The notes under the pieces: generated by a model
What the model was told of the DNA's origin: nothing
Database searches by the model: none
The model's input: only the letters and a program-made list of their open reading frames with translations
Position numbers and translations under genes: made by a program
Part shown: positions 15,131 to 23,942 of the stretch, piece after piece
Numbering within the stretch: the stretch's first letter is position 1
How the letters are laid out: every line of letters starts with the position of its first letter
Assembly: GCA_021850545.1 (NCBI GenBank)
Contig: JAJZLU010000051.1
Coordinates: forward strand, 1-44,347
Reading direction: 5' to 3'
Source: Thermoplasmata archaeon
GTDB lineage: Archaea; Thermoplasmatota; Thermoplasmata; Thermoplasmatales; Thermoplasmataceae
Length of the DNA stretch: 44,347 bases

Positions 15131-16117
15131 CTATGACCTGAAAATAGCCTTTGCTCCATCAGCGACTGTGAGGAGTGACTGTGAGTCACAGTGGCTTTTG
15201 TATCTATCTGCAATTTCTTTCAGATTCTTCTTTTCCGTTATTATGAAGACGTTGCTGCCGCCTGTTACAATATAGGACATCCACGTCTCTTTCCTGTCAG
15301 CATCAACCATGTCCATGAGTTTTCTCATTTCATGAGTGATGACTTTAACGCCAACACTCTCGTTGAGCTCATGGTATTCAGAAGTGTCCTGGTGAGACAG
15401 GTCAAATATTCCCTTTATGTCCCTTTCTTCAGAAAGCCTTACTAGTTCCCTTGCTTTCCTTGCTGTTTTTTCTATTCTCCGGGGGTATTCAGGGCTGTTG
15501 ACCACGTTTTCGTGGATCCTATCGGATGGCTTTCTCTGGACATTGAAACTGCATCCTATGATAACATAATCCTTGAAAGCCTCCGGGCCAAGCAGGCGTT
15601 CTGTCCTGGCAGTTTTCCCATCTGCCCATGTTACCGTAAGGCCACCATGGATGCTCCTCCCGACACTTTCCGATATTGACCTCAGTTCATTTTCAAATGC
15701 AACCATATCATCGATTCCGCCAGCCATATCAGATATGCAGGAACCCATTGCTGCAGCTCCGGCATCTGAACTCCCGCTCAATATACCAACGTTCCTTGAT
15801 GTGAAAGATAGAGCTGCATTTCCCCTGATGCCAAGGTTATGGAAGATCTTCTCCCTGTAATGGTTCAATATAACAAACGGAGACCTCCCAGTTTCTGAAT
15901 ACTGAACCTCTTCCCCGTTAAGGTCTCCAAATGGGTTTCCCCTGTTAACCATAACCCTTGTGTCAACCCATATATCTTTCCCCAGGCCAGTGTATGAAAA
16001 ACCTGCTGATGTGTGCCTTGGTATCCTCTTTATCTTGTCGGAAATGCCACCAAGGAGAATAACGCCAATAGTTGGGTAAGCCCTTGACTCAGTGAAATGG
16101 ATGATATCTTCGCTCAA
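15131..16117 (-). CDS. Mevalonate 3-kinase (Thermoplasma-type GHMP enzyme)
   Basis: A 328-residue GHMP-fold protein related to diphosphomevalonate decarboxylase. The N-terminal AYPTIGVILLGGI (about residues 13-25) and RHTSAGFSYT match what I recall of Thermoplasma acidophilum mevalonate 3-kinase (Ta1305), as do the phosphate loop NVGILSGSSDAGAA (about residues 108-121), GRSIHGGLTVTW and YIVTGGSNVFI. It would convert mevalonate to mevalonate 3-phosphate in the modified archaeal isoprenoid route of Thermoplasmatales. The paralogous bisphosphomevalonate decarboxylase is the main alternative; I favour the kinase from the N-terminal motif. TTG 16117 is the start, with an AATTAATAA element about 30 bases before it. 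Confidence 0.8.
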   Translation of the reverse strand: MSEDIIHFTESRAYPTIGVILLGGISDKIKRIPRHTSAGFSYTGLGKDIWVDTRVMVNRGNPFGDLNGEEVQYSETGRSPFVILNHYREKIFHNLGIRGNAALSFTSRNVGILSGSSDAGAAAMGSCISDMAGGIDDMVAFENELRSISESVGRSIHGGLTVTWADGKTARTERLLGPEAFKDYVIIGCSFNVQRKPSDRIHENVVNSPEYPRRIEKTARKARELVRLSEERDIKGIFDLSHQDTSEYHELNESVGVKVITHEMRKLMDMVDADRKETWMSYIVTGGSNVFIITEKKNLKEIADRYKSHCDSQSLLTVADGAKAIFRS

Positions 16118-16226
16118 TGTGCATTGGATGAGGCAGGGTTATTAATTTTTTACTTACTGCTTCACAAACGATAAACATTCCCAAATGGTATTCAATGAGA
16201 AAACCATAACAATTGGCTCCTCAGAT

Positions 16227-16237
16227 AAAATATATAC
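16227..16237 (+). promoter_or_regulatory. TATA box of gcvPA
   Basis: AAAATATATAC lies 28-38 bases before ATG 16265, supporting that ATG over the in-frame GTG at 16250. Confidence 0.55.
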
Positions 16238-16264
16238 GGCGAAATTATTGTGTTGCTGAGCCCT

Positions 16265-17608
16265 ATGTCTGTTAATCAAGAACATAAAGAAATGCTCAAT
16301 TTTCTGCAAATCAAGGACAAAGCCGAACTCTTTTCTGATGTCCCCCAGAATGTGAGGAAGAAGAACATGAAAATGAACCCTGGCATCTCTGAATTTGAGC
16401 TGCTGGAAGAGGCGCGGAACTATTCCCTCATGAACAAAGGACCCGGAATGATTAATTTCCTCGGAAATGGCCTTTACGACCGGGTTATCCCCACATCCGT
16501 GGATTCCCTTATTGGGCGAACTGAATTCTTGACTTCATATACCCCTTACCAGGCTGAGATGTCGCAGGGAGTCCTGCAATCGCTGTTTGAATACCAGAGC
16601 CTGATGTGCCAGCTCACTGGCATGGATGTTACCAACTCATCCATGTATGATGGGTACACAGCACTTGGAGAAGCTGTCAGAATGGCTTACAGGATCAATG
16701 AAAAAAGTGAGGTCCTCCTTCCCGAAACCATCTACAACGGCAAACTTGAAGTCATAAAGAGCTACCTTGCCGGGCTCCATGTCAAGCTCCTGTTCTACAA
16801 GGTGAACATGAAGACGGGGCACATAGACTTGGGAGATATCCAGTCAAAAGTAAATGACAATACATGTGCAATCCTGTGCGAACAGCCAAATGGCCTGGGA
16901 ATAATTGACGAGAATGTATTCAGCCTTCATGAATTGAAGAAAAATGCCCTTTTAATTGCTTACGTCGACCCAATTTCACTTGGCATCTTGAGGGAGCCAG
17001 GATCATATGGCGCTGACATTGTCATAGCAGAGGGGCAGCAGCTTGGCATACACAGGAGTTTTGGAGGGCCGCTCCTTGGCATACTTTCCTTCAAGAATGA
17101 CCACATCAGGCGTTCTCCTGGAAGAATCATTGGCCAGAGCGTTGACTCTAATGGAAAGAGGGCATTCGTCATGACCCTTCAGACAAGGGAGCAGCATATC
17201 AGGAGAGAAAAAGCCATGAGCAACATCTGCACCAACCAGGCCCTCATGGCTATTGCGGCAGCGTCATACCTCAGCATCGTGGGAGCTGATGGGTTGAAGA
17301 AGGTGGCCACTCTTACATACCAGAACGCAAAGAACCTGAAAATAGCCCTTGAAAAATCTGGAAAACTTACCCCTAATCAACTCTCTGGAAAGCCTTTCTC
17401 AGACGTTCTTGCATCTTTTGCTGCACCAATTGATGGCCTTCAGGACAAACTCTACGAAAAGGGAATACTCGGCGGAGTTCCACTTTCCAGGTTCCTGTCC
17501 CATGGCAAAGGAGAAACCATTCCCAACTCATTCTTTTTCTCTGCCACAGAGAAAACCCAGGAGCATGATATTAGTGGCCTGGTCAGCGCCCTGGAGGTGA
17601 TTTCATGA
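16265..17608 (+). CDS. gcvPA: Glycine dehydrogenase (decarboxylating) subunit 1
   Basis: A 447-residue protein homologous to the N-terminal half of the P protein of the glycine cleavage system. Family blocks: FLGNGLYDRVIPTSVDSLIG, then FLTSYTPYQAEMSQGVLQ (each near residues 65-110), TGMDVTNSSMYDG, and the late THREQHIRREKAMSN-like segment here reading TREQHIRREKAMSN with the acceptor-loop GPLLG. It lacks the PLP lysine, which lies in the second subunit. The pair decarboxylates glycine and passes aminomethyl to lipoylated H protein; H, T and L proteins are not in this window. Its stop overlaps the gcvPB start by 4 bases (ATGA), so translation is coupled. Confidence 0.95.
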   Translation: MSVNQEHKEMLNFLQIKDKAELFSDVPQNVRKKNMKMNPGISEFELLEEARNYSLMNKGPGMINFLGNGLYDRVIPTSVDSLIGRTEFLTSYTPYQAEMSQGVLQSLFEYQSLMCQLTGMDVTNSSMYDGYTALGEAVRMAYRINEKSEVLLPETIYNGKLEVIKSYLAGLHVKLLFYKVNMKTGHIDLGDIQSKVNDNTCAILCEQPNGLGIIDENVFSLHELKKNALLIAYVDPISLGILREPGSYGADIVIAEGQQLGIHRSFGGPLLGILSFKNDHIRRSPGRIIGQSVDSNGKRAFVMTLQTREQHIRREKAMSNICTNQALMAIAAASYLSIVGADGLKKVATLTYQNAKNLKIALEKSGKLTPNQLSGKPFSDVLASFAAPIDGLQDKLYEKGILGGVPLSRFLSHGKGETIPNSFFFSATEKTQEHDISGLVSALEVIS

Positions 17609-19047
17609 GCTACAAGCAGGCCTCATATGATGAACCGTTCATTGGTGAACTGCGTTCTGGCACAACATACAAGATCCCCGGAAAGGTTGATCCCGGAGTG
17701 CTGGAGGACCTTCCAGAGGGTACAAGGAGAGAATATCTGCCTCTGCCTGAAGTTGCAGAATACGATGTGGTGAGGCACTTCACAAGGCTTTCCCAGATGA
17801 ACTACAGTGTAGACCTTGGGATGTATCCACTTGGCTCTTGCACGATGAAGTTCAACCCCAAGTTCGCAGACAGGATATCCACATTTGAAGGCTTCAGCGA
17901 GATTCACCCGCTCCAGCCGGAAAAATCCGTGCAAGGGTCCCTCAGGATAATGTATGAGCTTCAGGAATATCTCAAGGATCTGTCGGACATGGATGCCATC
18001 ACGCTGCAGCCACTGGCTGGCGCACATGGCGAATACACTGGTATTCTTATAATCAGGAAATACCACGAGGACAGAGGGGAGCTGGACAGTAGAACTGAGA
18101 TAATCATTCCCGATTCGGCGCATGGGACAAACCCGGCATCAGCAGCCATGGGCGGCTTCGATGTTGTTGAAATTCCATCGAACGAAAAGGGCACTGTTGA
18201 TCTTGAGGCCCTGAAGGCAGCATTGTCTGAAAAGACTGCAGCATTCATGATCACCAATCCTAATACTCTGGGGATCTTCGAAGACCAGATAACTGAAATT
18301 GCAAAACTTGTCCATGAAGCTGGAGCGCTTCTTTACTACGACGGGGCAAACTTCAATGCCATCATGGGAGTGACTTCCCCCGGGCTCATGGGATTTGACA
18401 TTGTGCACTTCAACCTCCACAAAACCTTCGCCACCCCACATGGGGGCGGCGGGCCTGGATCAGGACCGGTGGCCGTAAAGGCACACCTCAAGGATTTCCT
18501 TCCAGTTCCCACTGTCGCCAAGGATGGGGGCAGGTACTTCCTTGATTTTTCGCATCCAAAGAGCATTGGAAGGATTTCTTCTTATTACGGCTCCTTCAAT
18601 ATGATGCTCCGTGCCTGGTCATACATCACCTACCATGGTGCAGACGGGCTTAAGGAAAACACTGTCAACGCCGTGCTCAATGCCAACTACCTAGCAAAGA
18701 AGCTCGAAGGAAAATTCAAGATCCCGTATAAGCCGCTCAAGAAGCATGAGCTCGTCTTGTCCACAGAGAATACTGGAAAGCGTGCCCTTGACCTTGCCAA
18801 GTACCTCATTGACAATGGAATACATGCACCCACCGTATATTTCCCTCTCATCGTCCACGAGGCAATGATGATTGAACCCACAGAAACCGTATCAAAAGCT
18901 GATCTGGACCAGTACGCCGAAGTTCTGCTGAAGGGCCTTGAGGCGGGAGATGGGGAACTAAAGGGCATGCCGAAGAATTTGGCTGTTGGAAGAATCGACG
19001 AGGTCCGGGCTGCAAGGGAATTGAAAGTAAGGTGGAATTTAGAGTAA
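17605..19047 (+). CDS. gcvPB: Glycine dehydrogenase (decarboxylating) subunit 2
   Basis: A 480-residue PLP enzyme, the C-terminal half equivalent of the P protein. The PLP lysine is Lys273 in FNLHKTFATPHGGGGPG, the strictly conserved family motif. Other signatures are YPLGSCTMKFNPK near residue 75, LQPLAGAHGEYTG near 133 and DSAHGTNPASA near 170. The length is usual for the split subunit. It forms the heterotetramer with GcvPA in the cytoplasm. Starts inside the gcvPA stop. Confidence 0.97.
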   Translation: MSYKQASYDEPFIGELRSGTTYKIPGKVDPGVLEDLPEGTRREYLPLPEVAEYDVVRHFTRLSQMNYSVDLGMYPLGSCTMKFNPKFADRISTFEGFSEIHPLQPEKSVQGSLRIMYELQEYLKDLSDMDAITLQPLAGAHGEYTGILIIRKYHEDRGELDSRTEIIIPDSAHGTNPASAAMGGFDVVEIPSNEKGTVDLEALKAALSEKTAAFMITNPNTLGIFEDQITEIAKLVHEAGALLYYDGANFNAIMGVTSPGLMGFDIVHFNLHKTFATPHGGGGPGSGPVAVKAHLKDFLPVPTVAKDGGRYFLDFSHPKSIGRISSYYGSFNMMLRAWSYITYHGADGLKENTVNAVLNANYLAKKLEGKFKIPYKPLKKHELVLSTENTGKRALDLAKYLIDNGIHAPTVYFPLIVHEAMMIEPTETVSKADLDQYAEVLLKGLEAGDGELKGMPKNLAVGRIDEVRAARELKVRWNLE

Positions 19048-20124
19048 CCTTACCCTGTCGATTGTAACCTTTTCCAGCCTTTCCCTATCTATTTCGACTC
19101 CTATTCCAGGCCCCTCCATGGGTGTGATGAACCCGTCGTCCATTTCAAACGGGTTTTTCACAATATCTTTCTCAAAGTACTTTTCATTTGGGGAAGTGTC
19201 TCCGGGAAAATCTATGTAAGCACTGGAGGCAAGTGATATATTGAAAGCCCTGCCAACACCTGTTTCCAGCATTCCGCCGACCCAGGTGTGGATTCCGTGT
19301 TCCCTAGCCATTTTTGCAATTGATAGGGATTCTGAGAAGCCTGAAACCCGGCCTGGCTTTATGTTTATGACAGTGCAGGCCTTCGACTGGATCGCTTTCC
19401 TTGCCCGGTCCGTGGAAACTATGGATTCATCAAGGCAAATGGGCGTCCTGATCCTCTTTGCAAGCTCGGCGTGGTCAATTATGTCGTCATGGTCGAGAGG
19501 CTGCTCCATGTAAACCAGATTAAACTTGTCCAATGCCCTGAGAGCATCCGTATCTTCAAGGGTGAAGTCAGTGTTTGCGTCAACGCTCAGTGGGAAGTCG
19601 CCGATTGAAGACCTTACGTTTCTCACAATCTCTTCCTCCCTACCTTTCTTGATCTTGACCTTTATCCTCTTGTAGCCCATCTCGACTGCCTTTGAGGTCT
19701 GCTTCCTCATTTCTTCTGGCGTGGCCATGCCTATTGATATCCCAACCTGCGCCTTGCCATTGGTCTGGCCTATGTACCTGTAGAGGGGCGTCCCCTCCTC
19801 TTTTGCATGGTAGTCCCACAGGAGCATCTCAAGTGCAGCCTTTGCCATGAGGTGCCCCTTGACATACCTGGCCCTTTCGAGAAATTCACTGGGCTCGGGA
19901 GCGTCGCTGATATGTTCAGCAAGGTAGGCTTCTATTATGTGAAATGCCGTTGTGTTGTCCTCATAACTGTAAAAGGGCCCCTTGTCTGTAACTGCCTCTG
20001 AAAAGGCTGTGATTCCCTTATGCTTCATTTCAAAGACAAGTGCAACCCTATAGTCCTGTGCGCCAAAGCTCGTAACAAATGGAGTCTTTAGAGGTATGGA
20101 GACCCTGTGGCATATCAGTTCCAT
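19039..20124 (-). CDS. N-succinylamino acid racemase / o-succinylbenzoate synthase (enolase superfamily)
   Basis: A 361-residue muconate-lactonising-subgroup enolase-superfamily enzyme. All catalytic positions are present: KVK (Lys155, Lys157), metal ligands Asp182 (VDANTDF), Glu207 (MEQPL) and Asp232 (LDESI), and base Lys256 (NIKPGRVSGF). This is the NSAR/OSBS family; some members make o-succinylbenzoate for menaquinone, others racemise N-succinylamino acids. The divergent GNAT acyltransferase next door favours the racemase role, as in the D-to-L amino-acid conversion route known from Geobacillus, but thermoplasmaquinone synthesis remains possible. The ATG at 20124 gives the family N-terminus; the frame is open upstream to TTG 20196. 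Its end overlaps the gcvPB stop by 9 bases on the opposite strand. Confidence 0.87.
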   Translation of the reverse strand: MELICHRVSIPLKTPFVTSFGAQDYRVALVFEMKHKGITAFSEAVTDKGPFYSYEDNTTAFHIIEAYLAEHISDAPEPSEFLERARYVKGHLMAKAALEMLLWDYHAKEEGTPLYRYIGQTNGKAQVGISIGMATPEEMRKQTSKAVEMGYKRIKVKIKKGREEEIVRNVRSSIGDFPLSVDANTDFTLEDTDALRALDKFNLVYMEQPLDHDDIIDHAELAKRIRTPICLDESIVSTDRARKAIQSKACTVINIKPGRVSGFSESLSIAKMAREHGIHTWVGGMLETGVGRAFNISLASSAYIDFPGDTSPNEKYFEKDIVKNPFEMDDGFITPMEGPGIGVEIDRERLEKVTIDRVRLL

Positions 20125-20303
20125 AGGGTTGCCATTACTTTGATCTAATAGTTCTTTTCCATAGACAAAGCACTGAACCATCCGGAGAGTTATCAACTCC
20201 TGGGGAACGTTTTAAGCAATTTTATGTAAAGCCATTGCCGGAAGTGCTGCGACATTGCTCCCAAGCGTAATATAAAGCCTAAATTGAGCAGGATTGAATT
20301 GTT

Positions 20304-20320
20304 GTGGCATCATTTGCCAC
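20304..20320. promoter_or_regulatory. Inverted repeat, possible operator
   Basis: GTGGCA, spacer TCATT, TGCCAC: a perfect 6-base inverted repeat in the middle of the divergent NSAR/GNAT region, in a place where one regulator could control both genes. Confidence 0.4.
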
Positions 20321-20506
20321 TACTTCTGCGCTTTTCCCCGAACTGGCCCTTCACTGCAATATAAAAATGGATGGGACTCCATCATTTGTAGACAGGAATC
20401 AGGCGTTGTACGGATACTGTGAAGAGAAATAAATGCAAGTTACTTTTATGAAACCGGCTCGCGTTCTCTGGTCCCCCTGAGTTTAAGAATTGGGCAGGTT
20501 GAAACC

Positions 20507-20513
20507 TATATAT
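20507..20513 (+). promoter_or_regulatory. TATA box of the GNAT gene
   Basis: TATATAT lies 25-31 bases before ATG 20538, giving a leaderless message. Confidence 0.6.
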
Positions 20514-20537
20514 CTTGAGTTAGCCTCACATTGAGCC

Positions 20538-21326
20538 ATGGAAGTCCAGGTTGTAACTGATCCCGATGAAATCAGGGAAATCGTGCCTGTGATAAAATCT
20601 GCATGGGGCATGCAGGATCTGGGGCAGCTTGTTAAGGACATTGTAGCTTCAATGAGATTTCACGGCGGCCTCGTACTCCTTGCAAAGGAGGGCGAAAAAG
20701 TCATAGGAATGCATTTCAGCTTTCCAGGTTACAGACATGGGCAGCCATATCTTTATTCCCACATGACCGGCGTTATAAATGAAAGCAAGTATGGCGGTAT
20801 TGGCAGGACCCTCAAGCTGGCCCAGAAGGACTGGGCCAAAGAACACGGATTCAAGCTCATCGCCTGGACCTACGATCCCCTCATGGCATTGAACGCCAAT
20901 TTCAACTTCAACAAGCTCGGAGTATTCAGCAGGACATACCTGAGGAATTTTTACGGGGAAATGGAGGATTCACTGAACTTTGGCATGCCCACGGACAGGT
21001 TTGTAGCAGAGTGGTGGCTGGATTATGAGAAGAAGGTTTCAGCCAAGCCTGAGACGTTCGCAAATGACAAGGCCAACCTCTCAGAGATAGAATATAATCT
21101 TGAAGCCGGAACAGTTGGCATGCACATTTCTCCGGATTTTGTTGCCCTGAAGAAGGCAGACAGTAGTGAAGCACTTAAGGTAAGAATGGCTACTAGGGAA
21201 GCAATAGAGCAGCTATTCTCCCATGGATACACTGCTGTAGACTTCAACAGGGAAGAATCCTACTATACATTTGCAAAAGAAAACGAGTTTGTTAGAAAAT
21301 TAGGGAAGAATATCTTCCTTGACTAG
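20538..21326 (+). CDS. GNAT-superfamily N-acyltransferase (COG3375-like)
   Basis: A 262-residue protein of the GNAT fold in the larger COG3375-type form often found with NSAR enzymes. The acyl-CoA-binding region is GVINESKYGGIGRTLKLAQKDW (about residues 77-98, the R/Q-x-x-G-x-G/A equivalent reading KYGGIGRTLK), followed by FKLIAWTYDPLMALNANFNFNKLG, a signature of this subgroup. In the characterised bacterial route such an enzyme succinylates D-amino acids before racemisation; the acyl donor here is inferred. Leaderless from ATG 20538. Its stop codon and that of the convergent RPA-associated gene share the palindrome CTAG, a 4-base tail-to-tail overlap. Confidence 0.85.
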   Translation: MEVQVVTDPDEIREIVPVIKSAWGMQDLGQLVKDIVASMRFHGGLVLLAKEGEKVIGMHFSFPGYRHGQPYLYSHMTGVINESKYGGIGRTLKLAQKDWAKEHGFKLIAWTYDPLMALNANFNFNKLGVFSRTYLRNFYGEMEDSLNFGMPTDRFVAEWWLDYEKKVSAKPETFANDKANLSEIEYNLEAGTVGMHISPDFVALKKADSSEALKVRMATREAIEQLFSHGYTAVDFNREESYYTFAKENEFVRKLGKNIFLD

Positions 21327-22141
21327 ATTGCCTTGTATCTTTTCAGGGAGACTTCGAAGATTTCCCCGTCCGATCCAAGGTTATTTAGAACCTCGTCAAC
21401 ATCACCCTGTGAAATCTGCGCGTTGTTTGCCGCGGCCAGTATATCCTCGTATCTGCAGCCCCTCCCATCCTCGTCGTTGTTCCTTATGTAGTCTAGAATG
21501 AAGTCGCTGTGCCCTGAGTTTGCCTCTGGCTGTGCGGTCGCAGCGGATGAGCCTGAAGCCACCGCCTCAATGTCCGCAGTGTTGTAATCAGGATAATTCT
21601 TTGCAGCCCTCACAGCGCACTCAGATTCCTCCTCAGAGTAGCCCATTTTCATGAGTTCCTCCTTGGACGGCGTTTCGCTGTTCCTTGCGGCCCGGATAGC
21701 ATATATCTTCCTTCTCGCAACATGGCTGGCCCTGAGGTTCCAGTATTTCATTGAAGTGTCGTTGACCTTCACTGCTATCTCTGGATTTATGTTGAAGTAA
21801 ATCTTGTCTTCGTTCTGGAATGAAGAAAGCCTCCCCATCACCATCACATTGTCATTCAGTTCCAGCCCATCAAGCATGATCTTCCCCTGGCTGCCGAAGT
21901 CATTTGAGAAGGCAGTGAGGTAGAAGTTACCTGAGGAATCGGCCACTGTCATTCTTGTCATGTTCTCCTCTGCGTTTTTCTGTGAAACCCTGCCTGTGAT
22001 GAGAACCCGCCTGATCTTTGAACCGAGTGGGGTAATGACATAGGGTTTGGACCTCTCCTCCTCATGGTTTTCTTCAAGCACAGTTGAATCGCGGATTTCC
22101 CTCGCATACACCCAGTATGCGAATTCCCGCTTTCTTGCCAT
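21323..22141 (-). CDS. RPA-associated protein (OB fold plus C-terminal helical domain)
   Basis: A 272-residue protein like the archaeal COG3390 RPA-associated proteins. An OB-fold domain (about residues 40-145, with RRVLITGRVSQ and VADSSGNFYLTAF strands) is followed by two small helical parts: a UBA-like region (ELMKMGYSEEESECAVRAAK) and a winged-helix-like C-terminus (YEDILAAANNAQISQGDVDEVL). It would bind single-stranded DNA together with the RPA encoded just upstream. ATG 22141 overlaps the RPA stop by one base (TGATG); a GTG at 22144 is also in frame. Third gene of the operon. Confidence 0.87.
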   Translation of the reverse strand: MARKREFAYWVYAREIRDSTVLEENHEEERSKPYVITPLGSKIRRVLITGRVSQKNAEENMTRMTVADSSGNFYLTAFSNDFGSQGKIMLDGLELNDNVMVMGRLSSFQNEDKIYFNINPEIAVKVNDTSMKYWNLRASHVARRKIYAIRAARNSETPSKEELMKMGYSEEESECAVRAAKNYPDYNTADIEAVASGSSAATAQPEANSGHSDFILDYIRNNDEDGRGCRYEDILAAANNAQISQGDVDEVLNNLGSDGEIFEVSLKRYKAI

Positions 22142-23238
22142 CACTGGAAATCAGCCTCCAGCATCCTTGAAAATGTCTTCAGGAACTCCTCATCCATTGG
22201 CCTGATGTCCCTGATCCTCAGGGAAAGCCCGACCTGGCTCTTCACAACATCCCCTCCAATAACAAAAGCCATGCCCTGGATCTTTTCCTCCAGGAGTGCT
22301 TGTATTCCACGCCTTGAAATTGACTTGTTCGACGGGACAAAATCTTCAAGTTTTATGCCGAGAAGCGGGAGAAGTGGAATGCGCCCTCCTGTGCACTGCA
22401 TGTGGCCAGTTCCATCATCGATTGTGAAATATGCAAAGAGATCGTAGATGAATGGGGCATCTGGGTGATCAGGGCATCTCAGGTCATCGAGCCTCTGGTT
22501 GCATTCGCTGCACCTCATAACAAGCCCGCTCTTCTGCCCAAAGTTCACTGCAAATCCCTGCACCGTGACACCTCCTATGGGCCCCGTTATGTCCATGAGA
22601 TTGACTATCCTTTCCGTTATCTCATATTGCAGCTTGGTGGGAAGCACCGTTGTCCTGTCATTGATTGTCAGCCTAAGCCTCCCGTTGTACTCAGAAACCT
22701 TAGCACCCTCTATCCTTATTGTCTCTCCCTCCTTGAGGGCTTTCCCGAAAGATGTTAGCCTTATTTTGCCAGTGTCATCCTCCAAGTCCCCGTAGAATAG
22801 CTGGACTTTCTCCCCATTCCGTTCCATCTCCTTCTCCATGACCCCGGAGATCCTCCCTTCAAGGCTTACATATGGACTCGTTGTTGTTAGATCCTTTATC
22901 TTCAGTTCCTTGAACGTCCTTTTAACCTCAAGGTCCTCTCCGGGCCTTAGGATAACCTCTGACCGTGCGTCTATGTAGACCCTGTTCACGTTGTTGTATT
23001 CCTTTGTGCTGCAGTTCCTGATCTCGACAACATCTCCTGCCTGGATGGTTGCCGGGAAAACCCATGCGGTAAAGGAAATTGTTCCTGATCTGTCTCCAAG
23101 GATGCCGTAAAAATAAACAGTCTCCCCTTTCTCATTCTTTATCTTGCGCTGCTGCAGGGAAACTATTTTTGCCTTTATGCCCAGATTCTGCTTCCCTGGC
23201 TCCAAGCTTGAAATCTGTGGAAAATCTTCATCAATCAT
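22141..23238 (-). CDS. rpa: Replication protein A (single-stranded DNA-binding, OB folds and zinc finger)
   Basis: A 365-residue archaeal RPA. It has at least two OB folds (about residues 15-105, with NLGIKAKIVSLQQRKI, and 110-205, with SLEGRISGVMEKEM) and a zinc-finger-bearing third domain with CSECNQRL and CPDH (about residues 238-256: Cys, Cys, Cys, His). It coats single-stranded DNA in replication and repair. The start ATG overlaps the stop of the 203-residue gene by one base (TAATG), and its own stop overlaps the next start, so the three are translated together. Confidence 0.93.
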   Translation of the reverse strand: MIDEDFPQISSLEPGKQNLGIKAKIVSLQQRKIKNEKGETVYFYGILGDRSGTISFTAWVFPATIQAGDVVEIRNCSTKEYNNVNRVYIDARSEVILRPGEDLEVKRTFKELKIKDLTTTSPYVSLEGRISGVMEKEMERNGEKVQLFYGDLEDDTGKIRLTSFGKALKEGETIRIEGAKVSEYNGRLRLTINDRTTVLPTKLQYEITERIVNLMDITGPIGGVTVQGFAVNFGQKSGLVMRCSECNQRLDDLRCPDHPDAPFIYDLFAYFTIDDGTGHMQCTGGRIPLLPLLGIKLEDFVPSNKSISRRGIQALLEEKIQGMAFVIGGDVVKSQVGLSLRIRDIRPMDEEFLKTFSRMLEADFQ

Positions 23239-23849
23239 TACGCATACATTCCGCCATTCTGCTTATCTTCAGCACTGCCTGTAAGCTGTGCTATTATGTT
23301 CTGCGACTCAGCCTTTGAGAGTCCTATTTTCTCGACGAGATACTTCATTATGTCGTCCCTGCTCTTGCCCGTTTTTATCATGTCCTGCACCATCATCAGC
23401 ATTCTTTCAGTAATTCTCTGCTGGAACTGCTCCTCAAGCTTGAGGCTCTTCACCATTATGTACAAAGATGAAAGCAACAGGCTCATGCCATCATTGAGTT
23501 CGGGCTTGGAGAGCGAAGCAAGCTCAAGATCAACCCTTGAGATAATCTCCTCCTGCATCCCATCCAGCATGAATTTTACAAGATCCAGCTGCCTGTTGAG
23601 CAGGAGGAGTACCCTGTAAACACTAAGCCTCTCCTGGTTTTCCAGCACCGCAGTCTCTATTCCAGTTTTGAGGAACATCTTCACAAACCCCTGCTCAAAG
23701 ACCAGATATATGGAAAATGGTACATTCTCACTTTCCAGGACGAGGTAGTTTTCGTATTTCTTGATCTGCCAGGGGATGTCTACAAGGTTGCCGGACGATT
23801 CGTCCTTTCCGCCCAGCCACCCAAGAACTTCCTCTTTTGTAACCGACAT
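23238..23849 (-). CDS. Unknown first gene of the RPA operon (203 aa)
   Basis: A soluble protein with an N-terminal alpha/beta half (WLGGKDESSGNL, YENYLVLESENVPFSIYLVFEQGFVKMFL, about residues 10-75, shown here by position) that resembles a small chaperone-like or type III secretion chaperone-like sandwich, and a long helical half ending with the UBA-like EKIGLSKAESQNIIAQLTG. No cysteines. I do not recognise the family, but the one-base overlap with RPA makes a role in single-stranded DNA metabolism likely. Leaderless ATG 23849 after TTTAAATTG at about -30. Confidence 0.82.
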   Translation of the reverse strand: MSVTKEEVLGWLGGKDESSGNLVDIPWQIKKYENYLVLESENVPFSIYLVFEQGFVKMFLKTGIETAVLENQERLSVYRVLLLLNRQLDLVKFMLDGMQEEIISRVDLELASLSKPELNDGMSLLLSSLYIMVKSLKLEEQFQQRITERMLMMVQDMIKTGKSRDDIMKYLVEKIGLSKAESQNIIAQLTGSAEDKQNGGMYA

Positions 23850-23942
23850 CGCCTAACCATAGTATGTCAATTTAAATTCTTTTTCATTTGGCTCTCCCTC
23901 GAACGTTCTGGCTAAATAGTGTATTGCCATATTGGAGAAGTC

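Larger units (their letters stand above)
20197..20537. other. Intergenic region between divergent NSAR and GNAT genes
   Basis: 341 bases without a convincing gene. It holds an inverted repeat (20304-20320), the GNAT TATA box (20507-20513) and AT-rich boxes such as TAATATAAAG (about 20269-20278) and AATATAAAAATG (about 20360) that might be promoters. Short open frames are present but have no supporting features. Confidence 0.5.
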
